Positions 1 through 8,672 of a DNA stretch of 64,000 nucleotides are shown in pieces (position 1 is the first letter of the stretch; every line of letters starts with the position of its first letter). The notes under the pieces are model-generated. The model was not told the origin of the DNA. It did no database searches and was given only the letters and a program-made list of their open reading frames with translations. The translations under genes were made by a program, and so were the position numbers. Location of the stretch: positions 1-64,000 of the forward strand of contig NZ_CALUAA010000001.1 of NCBI RefSeq assembly GCF_943913915.1, written 5' to 3'. The DNA comes from an uncultured Peptoniphilus sp. (GTDB taxonomy: Bacteria > Bacillota > Clostridia > Tissierellales > Peptoniphilaceae).

Positions 1-24
1 CAGAGAGAATAAAAATTCTCTCTG
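1..24. repeat. Perfect inverted repeat at window edge
   Basis: A 10-base arm at 1-10 is perfectly repeated in reverse complement at 15-24 around an AAAA loop. No run of T follows on the plus strand, so it is not a classic plus-strand terminator. It could be a weak terminator for a gene outside the window or the end of a decayed insertion sequence. The rest of 25-207 shows no gene. Confidence 0.5.
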
Positions 25-207
25 GTATTTGGTCCAACTTTATGGGGTCACCACAGAAAACTAGGCTCCTTTATGCTAATTAATGATCTATTATATGATT
101 TGATCAATTAGATCTACAGAAAGAAACAAACCACCTAAAGAGGTAAAATAAAGTCTTACAGATGAAATTAATGGAAAAGGAGTTGAAGTTGTAAAAAGGA
201 TTACTAA

Positions 208-1931
208 ATGTTTGCAGATCTCATTTTAAATAATGGTAAAATAGCGACCGTCGATAAGGATTTTAGTTTTCATGAGGCTGTAGCTGTTAAAAATGATTGG
301 ATTATGGAAATAGGAGACGACCAGTCAACCCAGACTCTTGTAGGCCCTGAGACAAAGCTAATTGATTTAGAAGGAAAACTGCTATTACCCGGAGCTCACG
401 ATGCCCGTAGTCACGTAGGGTGTTTGGCGGACAGCTTTCATGGTCTGAATCTTTCTCAAGTAAAAAACATTAATCAGTTAAAAGAAGTGTTGGCTTCATA
501 TTACAATGGTAAAAAAGAAGAGGAATGGATTCGTGGTGGCGGCTTAAATTTAGATTTATTTGAGGGAGATACCGGGAAAGAACTTGCCAGATGGGATCTT
601 GGCGACGTAACACCTGACAATCCTATAGTATTAGATTATTGGGACGGGCATTCTTTCCTTTTAAATAGTTATGCTTTAGAACTTTCCGGCGTCACAGAAG
701 GTACACCGAATCCGGACGGCGATCGTATTCAAAAAAAGGATGAAGGGAAACTCAACGAACATTTTATCGACATCCCGGCGGCGCACTTAGCCACGGCATG
801 TGTACCGAAATTGACAGTTCAGGAGTTAAAAGATAATTTTCTCGAAATACAGAAAATGTTGAATAAAGAGGGATACACTCTTACACAGATAGTGCATCAA
901 GTCCGGGAGGTGACATGAAAGGTGCGGGTTCTGCAGGAAATAACAGTTTCCGCGCCTACCGTGAAAGGACAATTAAGGGCACGAGTATCCCCAGCCTTTT
1001 ATTCTGCAAAGCATGGGGTTCAAACCGCCGAAACATTGGCGAAAGATCTTGAATCCCTTCAAAACATATCATTTAATGATACCGATTGGATTGACTGCCT
1101 TACCGTTAAATTATTTTGCGACGCTGTACAGATGTCATATACTGCGTGGATGAATGATGATTATGCCGACCGCTCGAATTTCAAGGGACGTAGTGTTTTT
1201 GGAGGCGATCTTGCAACCGAAAAAGAACAGATTCGAGAAATGGATGGTATGGTCAAATTAGCGCATGATGCCGGCTATCAACTTCCGTTCATGCAGTAGA
1301 CGATCGGGCGGGCAAAGAAGTAAATAATAGCTTCATCCGCGTTATACAGGAAAATCCGTCAGGGAATCGTTGGCATTATTTATTGCATAGTTCTATGACT
1401 GATCGATCTGATTTAAAAAAAGCCGCCCACTGTAAGATTATGCTTTCCGAGCAACCTGCGCCGGATGGTGATGCTTATAATTTTGAAAATTGCATAGCCT
1501 ATGTCGGCAAAAAAGGCGAGATCATTAAAGGTCTGAAAGCTATTATGGATTTAGGAATAACAGTAGCCGGCGGAAGTGACGCCATTTTTAAGTTTGTAAA
1601 CTGGCGACAAATGGTACAAGTGGCGGTTACGAGAAAATCACTGTCTTCCGGAAAAGTATTTCATCCGGAACTTGCCATTACAGTAGAAGATGGGGTATGG
1701 ATGTACACAATAAATGGAGCTTATCAGGAAGGTAAGGAGAATACCAGAGGTTCTATAGAAATAGGAAAAGTTGCAGATTATCAAGTTTTTGACCGCGATA
1801 TTTTTGAGATTTCGCCGGAAGAAATTGGCGAAAGCCAAGTGTTGATGACAATTCTCGATGGGAAAATTGTTTATTGTGGTGATGATGCTTACGAAAGCCC
1901 GGATTCATACAAAAACTGGGATGATGCATAG
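208..1931 (+). pseudogene. Broken YtcJ-like amidohydrolase (three frameshifts)
   Basis: Together the pieces give about 574 codons, the usual length of YtcJ-type metal-dependent amidohydrolases, but no single frame reads through. Frame 1 covers 208 to about 878. The homologous reading then moves to frame 3 (SYTDSASSPGG, GAGSAGN) until about 965, returns to frame 1 (QLRARVSPAF onward) until about 1283, and moves to frame 3 again (SVHAVDDRAGKEV onward) up to the stop at 1931. In-frame stops lie at 916-918 and 1297-1299. The usual HxH metal motif after PGxxD is also damaged: the sequence is LPGAHDARSHVG, so the first His position is Arg. A ribosome binding site (AAAAGGA) precedes the ATG at 208. 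I regard it as a decayed gene; the alternative of repeated sequencing errors is weakened by the altered metal motif. Confidence 0.85.
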
Positions 1932-1974
1932 ATTCAATTTTCTTCAAAATAGATAAATATTCTTCTCTTTAAGC

Positions 1975-2012
1975 TTTACACTGATTTAACAATTAAATGA
2001 TCTTACTATAAT
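1975..2012 (+). promoter_or_regulatory. Putative PhoP box and promoter of pstS
   Basis: TTTACA (1975-1980) and TTAACA (1986-1991) are separated by 5 bases, an 11-base period that matches the direct-repeat PhoP box described for Bacillus (TT(A/T/C)ACA repeats with spacers of about 5). A perfect TATAAT lies at 2007-2012, with the second repeat falling at the -35 position (15-base spacer). This suggests phosphate-starvation control by the PhoP-like regulator encoded downstream. The binding itself is inferred. Confidence 0.55.
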
Positions 2013-2065
2013 GGAATTTCGCTACAATGCAATCAGTGTGATGAAAGTTTTCTTAGGAGGAAAAG

Positions 2066-3022
2066 ATGAAAAAAATGAAAAACTTCAAATTAGCTATCGG
2101 TGCATCTCTCTTGGCTTTAAGTCTCGTAGCATGTGGCGGAGGAGACAAAGCTGCCAATACAGACAACGGAGCTGCACAAAGTAACAATCAAGCGGCTCAA
2201 GAAGGCGAAGCGGCAAGTGATTCCGCAAGCCTTGATAAATTAGGTCAAGTAGCCGTCATTACCCGTGAAGACGGATCCGGTACCCGCGGTGCCTTTACAG
2301 AAATCGTAGGTCTTATTGAAAAGAACGGCGATCAAGAAACGGATACGACGACACAATCCGCTGCCGTTCAAAACTCCACCAACGGTGTTATGACAACTGT
2401 TGCTGAAAACCCCTCGGCTATCGGTTATATTTCCCTCGGTTCTTTAAACGATACAGTCCACGCTGTAAAAGTAGAAGGTGTCGAACCCTCGGCAGAAACC
2501 ATTTTAAGCGGCGAATACAAATTAGCTCGCCCCTTCCTTTTAGTTACAAAAGGTGAACCTAAAGAAGGCTCTCTTGAAGCTGACTTTATGAAATTTGCCC
2601 TTTCCAATCAAGGTCAAGCAATTGTTGAAGAAGAAGGATATGTTAAAAATGAATCGGCAGAAGATTATGCCGCTGGCGATGTTTCCGGTGAATTAACTGT
2701 TGCAGGTTCTACATCGGTTACCCCCCTTATGGAAAAACTCGTTGAAGCGTACAAGGGTTTAAATCCCAATGCGACGATTCAAATTCAATCCAACGGATCT
2801 TCCGCAGGTATTACGGCAGCAGCAGAAGGCACAGCTCAAATCGGTATGTCGTCGAGAGAGCTTAAGGATGAAGAAAAAGCTAATGTTCAAGGCACCGTAC
2901 TTGCACAAGACGGTATCGCCGTTGTTGTCAACAAGGAAAACACCTTGGAAGACATCAGCTTAGAACAAATCAAATCGATCTTCAAAGGTGAAATCCAAGA
3001 CTGGAAAGAACTGGCAAAATAG
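2066..3022 (+). CDS. pstS: Phosphate-binding lipoprotein PstS, circularly permuted order
   Basis: This is the extracytoplasmic phosphate receptor of the Pst ABC transporter. Residues 1-23 form a lipoprotein signal with lipobox LVAC (Cys23), followed by a low-complexity linker to about residue 55. The domain order is unusual. Motifs that lie in the second half of ordinary PstS come first: REDGSGTRGAF (67-77), NSTNGVM, AIGYISLGSL (118-127), RPFLL and GQAIVEEEGYV (183-193). After a short linker come the motifs of the usual first half: ELTVAGSTSVTPL (209-221), SNGSSAG (242-248), IGMSSRELKDEE (259-270) and DGIAVVVN, ending at DWKELAK. All the segments that form the phosphate site are present, so binding is probably retained. 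The ATG follows TTAGGAGG. It is first in pstSCAB-phoU. Confidence 0.93.
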   Translation: MKKMKNFKLAIGASLLALSLVACGGGDKAANTDNGAAQSNNQAAQEGEAASDSASLDKLGQVAVITREDGSGTRGAFTEIVGLIEKNGDQETDTTTQSAAVQNSTNGVMTTVAENPSAIGYISLGSLNDTVHAVKVEGVEPSAETILSGEYKLARPFLLVTKGEPKEGSLEADFMKFALSNQGQAIVEEEGYVKNESAEDYAAGDVSGELTVAGSTSVTPLMEKLVEAYKGLNPNATIQIQSNGSSAGITAAAEGTAQIGMSSRELKDEEKANVQGTVLAQDGIAVVVNKENTLEDISLEQIKSIFKGEIQDWKELAK

Positions 3023-3032
3023 TTAAATTAGA

Positions 3033-3056
3033 AGACCCCGAAAGGGGTCTTTTTTC
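3033..3056 (+). terminator. Intra-operon terminator after pstS
   Basis: A 7-base-pair stem (AGACCCC 3033-3039, GGGGTCT 3044-3050) with a GAAA loop is followed by a run of T. Lying between pstS and pstC, it probably lets most transcripts end after pstS, giving more binding protein than transporter, as is common for ABC transporters. Confidence 0.85.
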
Positions 3057-3134
3057 TTTACATAGATCTTACATAAGGTAGACTCAATATTAAACTCTTC
3101 TTGTTAAAGTAATCTTATTCAAAGGAGGTAGACA

Positions 3135-3995
3135 ATGCACTCAAAACCTTATGAGAAGATTTGGGAAATTATTTTTCTTATCAGTTCTCTAATATCCATA
3201 CTTTCCATTGTCGTGATTTGTTATTTTATCTTTAAAAACGGTGTTCCGTTTATTGCAAAGACCGGTCTCGGCCACTTTATTCTCGGTAAAGAGTGGCGAC
3301 CCACGTCGACGCCGGCAAGCTTCGGTATTTTGCCCATGATCATAGGCTCTCTTATGGTAACCCTAGGATCGATCATTATCGGTGTGCCCATCGGTGTTTT
3401 GACGGCGATTTTTATGGCATTTTATTGTCCGGATAAACTTTATAAAGTTCTAAAGCCGGCAGTTAATTTAATGGCGGGGATCCCCTCGATTATTTACGGT
3501 TTCTTCGGCCTAATGGTTTTTGTTCCCATCGTACGCGGTTGGTGGGGCGGAACGGGGATGACGGTGTTTACTGCATCGGTCTTACTCGGTATTATGATTT
3601 TACCGACGATTATCGGTCTTTCGGAAGCGTCCCTTCGATCGGTTCCGAAGTCTTATTATCAAGGCTCCATCGCCTTAGGGGCAACAGAGGAGCGCAGCTT
3701 GCTTCGGGTTGTCGTACCGGCGGCCAAATCGGGGATTTTGTCCGCCACTATTTTGGGAATCGGTCGCTCCATCGGCGAAACCATGGCGGTCATTATGATT
3801 GCCGGTAATCAGCCTGTTATTCCTTCGGATATTAAACATGGTGCACGGACTATGACGGCAAATATCGTGTTGGAAATGGCTTACGCAACCGGGGAACATC
3901 GAGAAGCTCTTATCGCAACAGGTGTTGTACTCTTTGTGTTTATTCTGTTAATCAACACTGTATTTAATCTAGTTAAAAGGAGGATGGCAGCATGA
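3135..3995 (+). CDS. pstC: Phosphate ABC transporter permease PstC
   Basis: PstC is one of the two membrane permease subunits of the PstSCAB high-affinity phosphate importer. The 286-residue protein has an N-terminal membrane segment (about 12-35), an external loop with EWRPTSTPASFGILP, and then the typical BPD_transp_1 block with NLMAGIPSIIYGFFGL and the EAA-like loop SYYQGSIALGATEERSLLRVVVPAA, which contacts PstB. The ATG at 3135 lies 6 bases after AAAGGAGG. It overlaps pstA by 4 bases (ATGA), so the two are translationally coupled. Family length is normal. Confidence 0.95.
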   Translation: MHSKPYEKIWEIIFLISSLISILSIVVICYFIFKNGVPFIAKTGLGHFILGKEWRPTSTPASFGILPMIIGSLMVTLGSIIIGVPIGVLTAIFMAFYCPDKLYKVLKPAVNLMAGIPSIIYGFFGLMVFVPIVRGWWGGTGMTVFTASVLLGIMILPTIIGLSEASLRSVPKSYYQGSIALGATEERSLLRVVVPAAKSGILSATILGIGRSIGETMAVIMIAGNQPVIPSDIKHGARTMTANIVLEMAYATGEHREALIATGVVLFVFILLINTVFNLVKRRMAA

Positions 3996-4810
3996 AAGCA
4001 CGCTCTCTTGCGGCAAAGATCGTAATTATGGCAAGTGCCTTTATTACTTTCGCCGTTCTCGCCGTTTTAGTCGGTTATATTGTTATAAAAGGTGCTCCTC
4101 ATCTGAGCGCTGAAATGTTTGAAAGAACCTATACGACTGAAAATATCTCCATGTTTCCGGCCATTGTGACCACCCTTATTGTGGTCGTCCTGTCTCTTGT
4201 TGTGGCGACACCTATCGGAATTTTCACAGGCTTTTATCTGGTGGAGTACGCGAAGAAGGGAAGTAAGATTGTAGAACTTATTCGTATCGCCACGGAAACC
4301 TTATCAGGCATTCCCTCGATTATCTACGGCTTGTTCGGCATGTTGTTCTTTTCCATCGCTTTAAAGCTCGGTTACTCGATTCTATCCGGTGTCTTCACCT
4401 TGGCCATTATGATTCTTCCCTTGATCATTCGTTCGACGGAAGAATCGCTTCTTGCTGTAAATGACAGCTTAAGGAGCGGATCCTTGGCTCTCGGTGCAGG
4501 AAAACTACGTACTATTGTGAGGGTGGTATTGCCTGTCGCTATGCCGGGTATCTTATCGGGTGTTATTCTCGCCATCGGCCGCTGTGTCGGTGAAACGGCG
4601 GCACTTATGTTTACTTTGGGTACAACGACGGATATGCCGACGAGTTTACTATCCAGCGGGAGAACTTTATCCCTTCATATGTACGTCTTATCTTCGGAAG
4701 GGCTCTTTGTAGACCAGGCTTTTGCCACGGGTTTTATTCTCATCATAGTAACTTTACTGATCAATAGTCTGAGTTCGCTTATCGGAACCAGACTCTCCGG
4801 AGGAAATTAA
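3992..4810 (+). CDS. pstA: Phosphate ABC transporter permease PstA
   Basis: PstA is the second permease subunit and pairs with PstC in the membrane. The 272-residue protein shows six probable membrane segments, the ETLSGIPSIIYGLFGM motif shared with PstC, and the coupling loop SLRSGSLALGAGKLRTIVRVVLPVAMPG. It starts in the 4-base overlap with pstC and ends immediately before pstB, whose ribosome binding site (GGAGGAAATTAA) lies in the last pstA codons. Confidence 0.95.
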   Translation: MKARSLAAKIVIMASAFITFAVLAVLVGYIVIKGAPHLSAEMFERTYTTENISMFPAIVTTLIVVVLSLVVATPIGIFTGFYLVEYAKKGSKIVELIRIATETLSGIPSIIYGLFGMLFFSIALKLGYSILSGVFTLAIMILPLIIRSTEESLLAVNDSLRSGSLALGAGKLRTIVRVVLPVAMPGILSGVILAIGRCVGETAALMFTLGTTTDMPTSLLSSGRTLSLHMYVLSSEGLFVDQAFATGFILIIVTLLINSLSSLIGTRLSGGN

Positions 4811-5569
4811 ATGAACAATACTAAAATGCTGATTAGCAATGTCAATTTATGGTATGGCGATTTTAAAGCGCTTAAAAACATTAATTTAGATATAAAAGAA
4901 AATGAAATTACCGCTTTTATCGGTCCGTCGGGCTGCGGTAAGTCAACGATGCTCAAATGTTTAAATCGAATGAATGATCTTGTGGAAGATTGTCGAATCG
5001 AAGGAGAAATGCTTTTAGACGGCAAAGATATCTATGCGTCGAACTACGATGTAAATCTGCTTCGTAGACGGGTCGGTATGGTATTTCAAAATCCGAATCC
5101 TTTTCCCATGAGCATATTCGATAATATCGCCTATGGTCCGAGAACTCACGGAATAAAAGATAAACAAAGCCTTGAGGAAATCGTGGAACAATCTTTAAGA
5201 GGTGCCGCCATCTGGGAAGAAGTAAAAGATAAGCTTGATCAAAAGGCTACAGAGCTTTCCGGTGGTCAGCAGCAACGTATCTGTATCGCTCGTGCTCTAG
5301 CCGTTGAGCCCGAAGTGCTTTTAATGGACGAACCTACTTCGGCCTTGGACCCTATTTCAACTTTAAAGATTGAAGAGTTGGTACAGGACCTGAAAAAGGA
5401 CTATACTATTATTATGGTAACCCACAATATGCAACAGGCAGCGCGGGTATCCGATAAGACGGCCTTTTTCTTAACAGGTGAGGTCATTGAAATGAGCGAC
5501 ACGGAAAAAATGTTTTCTAATCCGCAAGATTCCAGAACAGAAGATTACATCACCGGTCGATTCGGTTAA
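4811..5569 (+). CDS. pstB: Phosphate ABC transporter ATPase PstB
   Basis: PstB hydrolyses ATP to drive phosphate import through PstCA. The 252-residue protein carries Walker A GPSGCGKST, the Q-loop MVFQNPNPFPMSIFDNIAYGPR typical of PstB, signature LSGGQQQR, Walker B LLMDEPTSALDP and switch His in VTHNMQQA. All catalytic residues are intact. The start ATG directly follows the pstA stop codon; phoU begins 13 bases downstream. Confidence 0.97.
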   Translation: MNNTKMLISNVNLWYGDFKALKNINLDIKENEITAFIGPSGCGKSTMLKCLNRMNDLVEDCRIEGEMLLDGKDIYASNYDVNLLRRRVGMVFQNPNPFPMSIFDNIAYGPRTHGIKDKQSLEEIVEQSLRGAAIWEEVKDKLDQKATELSGGQQQRICIARALAVEPEVLLMDEPTSALDPISTLKIEELVQDLKKDYTIIMVTHNMQQAARVSDKTAFFLTGEVIEMSDTEKMFSNPQDSRTEDYITGRFG

Positions 5570-5582
5570 ACGGGAGGATAAC

Positions 5583-6254
5583 ATGAGAAAACAATATGAT
5601 ATGGAGTTAAATGAACTGAATAATCAACTGGTGGATATGGCGGCATATGTTGAGCAGGCTGTATCTGATGCTTTAAAGGCACTTGAAGACCGTGATGAAG
5701 AACTTGCCCTTAAAGTATCGAGAAATGATCGGACAGTGGACCGTATGGAACGTGAAATCGAAGATATGTGTCTCATGCTTTTATTGCGTCAACAACCGGT
5801 GGCAGGGGATTTGAGATTTATCTCTGCAGCTCTTAAGATTATTACCGATCTGGAAAGAATCGGCGATCAAGCTCAGGATATTTGTGAAATTTCACTGACA
5901 ATGGATCCAAAACCCATTGAATCGCCTTTAACTACTATTACAGATATGTTTAAAGAATCCTCCGCCATGATTAAAATGGCCGTCGATGCCTTTATTACTA
6001 AAGATGAGGAGCTGGCCAATGAGTGTATTCGTCATGACGATGTGGTAGATGCTCTATTTATGGATTCGAGATCCAGGATTATTAAGGATTTACAATCCGG
6101 CCACAAGGATCCTGAGGAATTGATCGATTTATTGCAAATTGCAAAGTACTTGGAACGTGTCGCCGACCATGCTGAAAACATCGGGGAATGGGTTATCTTT
6201 TCTCTGACCGGACATCACAAAGATTACCTCGGCGTTGAAACCTTCGGAGTGTAA
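5583..6254 (+). CDS. phoU: Phosphate signalling protein PhoU
   Basis: PhoU is a helical peripheral protein that links the Pst transporter to the PhoR kinase and restrains phosphate uptake. The 223-residue length fits, with two PhoU repeats. The repeated metal-binding pattern ExxxD is seen in LKIITDLERIGDQAQDI and again in LQIAKYLERVADHAENIGEW. The ribosome binding site is CGGGAGG before ATG 5583. The response regulator gene begins one base after its stop, so transport, sensing and regulation are in one operon. Confidence 0.95.
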   Translation: MRKQYDMELNELNNQLVDMAAYVEQAVSDALKALEDRDEELALKVSRNDRTVDRMEREIEDMCLMLLLRQQPVAGDLRFISAALKIITDLERIGDQAQDICEISLTMDPKPIESPLTTITDMFKESSAMIKMAVDAFITKDEELANECIRHDDVVDALFMDSRSRIIKDLQSGHKDPEELIDLLQIAKYLERVADHAENIGEWVIFSLTGHHKDYLGVETFGV

Positions 6255-6255
6255 T

Positions 6256-6930
6256 ATGATTTACTGCGTAGAAGACGAAGGGAACATCCGCGATCTTATT
6301 GTCTACGCCCTAAAGAGCAGGTATGACGATGTGGAGGGTTTTGAATCCGGGGAGGAACTTTTCACAGCTTTAGAAGAGAAGATTCCCGATCTTCTTCTAT
6401 TGGATATTATGCTTCCCGGGGAAGACGGTCTTCAAATTTTGGATCGTATTCGCTCCAATGACATCACGGAGGATATCCCCGTCATCATGCTTACGGCAAA
6501 GACATCGGAGCTGGATAAAATCGTAGGCCTTGATAAAGGAGCTGACGATTACATTACCAAGCCTTTCAGTGTATTGGAATTATTGGCTCGCGTTAAGGCG
6601 GTTTTACGGCGATCGAAACCGAAAGAGATTGTCTCTCCCACCCTTACTATCGACGGTGTAACCATTAATGAGGAAGAACATATTGTGACAGTAGACGGAA
6701 AAGAAATCGCCTTAACCTATAAGGAATTTGAATTGCTCCTTTATCTTTTCCAAAACAAAAACATCGTGCTCAATCGGGAAAAAATTATGTCCAAGGTTTG
6801 GGGCTATGATTTCGAAGGGGGCTCTCGGACGGTGGATGTCCACATTGCATCCATCCGTCAGAAATTAAAAGACAAATCCTACCTCATCGAGACAGTGCGC
6901 AATATCGGATATAAAGTGGGATCTAAATAA
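6256..6930 (+). CDS. OmpR-family response regulator (PhoP/PhoB-like)
   Basis: This transcription factor probably controls the phosphate regulon. The receiver domain (about 1-118) has the acidic pair E6/D7, phosphoacceptor D50 in LLLLDIMLPGEDG, the Thr of MLTAK and the Lys of TKPF. The C-terminal winged helix (about 125-224) ends with GGSRTVDVHIASIRQKL and ETVRNIGYKV. I chose ATG 6256, one base after the phoU stop with GGAG nearby, rather than the upstream in-frame TTG at 6235 that lies inside phoU. The gene overlaps the kinase start by one base. Confidence 0.93.
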   Translation: MIYCVEDEGNIRDLIVYALKSRYDDVEGFESGEELFTALEEKIPDLLLLDIMLPGEDGLQILDRIRSNDITEDIPVIMLTAKTSELDKIVGLDKGADDYITKPFSVLELLARVKAVLRRSKPKEIVSPTLTIDGVTINEEEHIVTVDGKEIALTYKEFELLLYLFQNKNIVLNREKIMSKVWGYDFEGGSRTVDVHIASIRQKLKDKSYLIETVRNIGYKVGSK

Positions 6931-8627
6931 TGAATAAGACGGTGCGGCTTCTAAGCGTTTTAATCGCATTTATTATCGCTCTGGTCTTTCAATTGGCGGC
7001 ATCGGTGGAGAGTAATCGCAGGGAATGGGCGCTGAAAGAGGAAGCTTGCGATACATTTCAAAATGTTCTTCGACAAGAGGAGGAAACCCGGCGCGTCGCT
7101 ATTTTAAAAAATAGCGGCGGTCGGGAATCTTTACTTTATATTGATAAAGAAGGTAGGGTACTTTTCAGCAATGTATCATCTGAAAAAGAAGATGCCCTTC
7201 GTAAAAAGACATCGAAAAGTTCCCAAAAAGAGGGATGGCAGTTGATCTCTGAAACATCTCTTGAAAAGGAATATGGTCAAAAGACGAATTTTTCCGACGG
7301 CGGCCATTTGTTTATGGGAATGAAGCAAGAGACGATGCTTGCGACGAATCTTCATTTTCTTCCCTATACTCTACTCCTTACGATGATCGCCGCGACATCC
7401 CTCTTCCATCTCTGGCGATATGCCACCTATAGAGACAGAAGCCAAATTAAACAGCTTTTCAGACAGTTTAGACACTATGTCATGGATCATCATTACCAAA
7501 TGGATTTGCCTCCTCAACTCTTGGATTATGAAGCTATTTTAATCGATGAATCCGCACGGCTTCGCTACCGTTTGAGCAGTCTTGAATCACAGCTACAGGG
7601 CTTAAATGACATGGTCGGTAATATGACCGAGGGTGTTATTTTAGTGGGAGAAGATAAAAAAATCATTACCATTAATGATTCGGCGGTCAAACTTCTAAAC
7701 GGTTCCATCCATAGTCAATTCATCAATAAAGATTTCGATAAGCTTTGCGGAGAAGGAGATTTCCACGATGCTTTCCACCAAATTTTCGAAAAACGGAAAG
7801 GGGAAATTCGAAAGTTTGAAATGGAAGGCTTTATTATTAAATGCTTCTTCGATCCTGTGTTTAACAGCAGCGGCGGGCTCTATGGTATGTTGCTTTTATT
7901 GATCGATGAAACACAACAAAGTTTAGCCGAGCGTAGCAGACGAGAATTTACATCCAATGTAACCCACGAACTCAAGACGCCTCTTACCTCCATCAGCGGC
8001 TATGCGGAACTTCTTCGCTCCGGAATGGTGAAAGAAGAGGATAGGGACCGCTTTTTAGATATTATCATCAAGGAATCGGAAAATCTCTTTCATTTAATCG
8101 ATACGGTGATTTCTTTTTCTCGTTTAGAAGAAAAAAATCGAGCGGAAGAATATCGCACCGTGGATATGGAAGGACTTGTCGCCGAAATCCTTGCCCATTT
8201 TGCGCCGGATATTAAGAGTAAAGAGCTGCGAGTAGATTTTGATCCCGGAAAAGACAATAGACTCTTCACGCACCCTGTCTTGATGAGGGAGCTATTGAGT
8301 AATCTTGTAGACAATGCCATCGCCTATAATGTGGAAGGGGGAGCCATCTCCATCACAATCGACGATAAACACGAAGACGATTTTATTTTAACGATTGAAG
8401 ACACAGGTATCGGTATATCTTACGATGATCAGAAGCGAATCTTCGAACGCTTTTACATGGCGGATAAATCCAGATCTTACAACGAAAAATCTACGGGGCT
8501 CGGCCTTGCCATCGTCAAGCACAATGTAGAAAGTTTAAAAGGTACCATCGATTTGAAATCCCAACTAAATCACGGCTCCGTCTTTACCCTCCGTTTTCCG
8601 AAAAGCGGTACAGTTTCCACACATTAA
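6930..8627 (+). CDS. Sensor histidine kinase (PhoR-like)
   Basis: This is the membrane partner of the preceding regulator. Membrane segments at about 7-24 and 143-162 flank a roughly 115-residue external domain. A PAS domain follows (MVGNMTEGVILVGEDKKIITIND, 228-250), then HisKA with H346 in NVTHELKTPLTS and a HATPase_c domain with DNAIAYN, DTGIGIS and GLGLAIVKHNV. The PAS plus two membrane segments and the position after pst-phoU fit PhoR. The ATG shares one base with the previous stop (TAATG). Function as phosphate sensor is inferred from context. Confidence 0.9.
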   Translation: MNKTVRLLSVLIAFIIALVFQLAASVESNRREWALKEEACDTFQNVLRQEEETRRVAILKNSGGRESLLYIDKEGRVLFSNVSSEKEDALRKKTSKSSQKEGWQLISETSLEKEYGQKTNFSDGGHLFMGMKQETMLATNLHFLPYTLLLTMIAATSLFHLWRYATYRDRSQIKQLFRQFRHYVMDHHYQMDLPPQLLDYEAILIDESARLRYRLSSLESQLQGLNDMVGNMTEGVILVGEDKKIITINDSAVKLLNGSIHSQFINKDFDKLCGEGDFHDAFHQIFEKRKGEIRKFEMEGFIIKCFFDPVFNSSGGLYGMLLLLIDETQQSLAERSRREFTSNVTHELKTPLTSISGYAELLRSGMVKEEDRDRFLDIIIKESENLFHLIDTVISFSRLEEKNRAEEYRTVDMEGLVAEILAHFAPDIKSKELRVDFDPGKDNRLFTHPVLMRELLSNLVDNAIAYNVEGGAISITIDDKHEDDFILTIEDTGIGISYDDQKRIFERFYMADKSRSYNEKSTGLGLAIVKHNVESLKGTIDLKSQLNHGSVFTLRFPKSGTVSTH

Positions 8628-8646
8628 TTTCACGAAGAAATTATAG

Positions 8647-8652
8647 TATAAT
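8647..8652 (+). promoter_or_regulatory. Putative -10 box before second two-component pair
   Basis: A perfect TATAAT lies 20 bases before the start at 8673 in the 45-base gap after the PhoR-like gene. No good -35 is visible at 17 bases, so this may be a weak or activator-dependent promoter that lets the second two-component pair be expressed separately. Confidence 0.35.
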
Positions 8653-8672
8653 GGGGATATTGGGAGGTGGCT

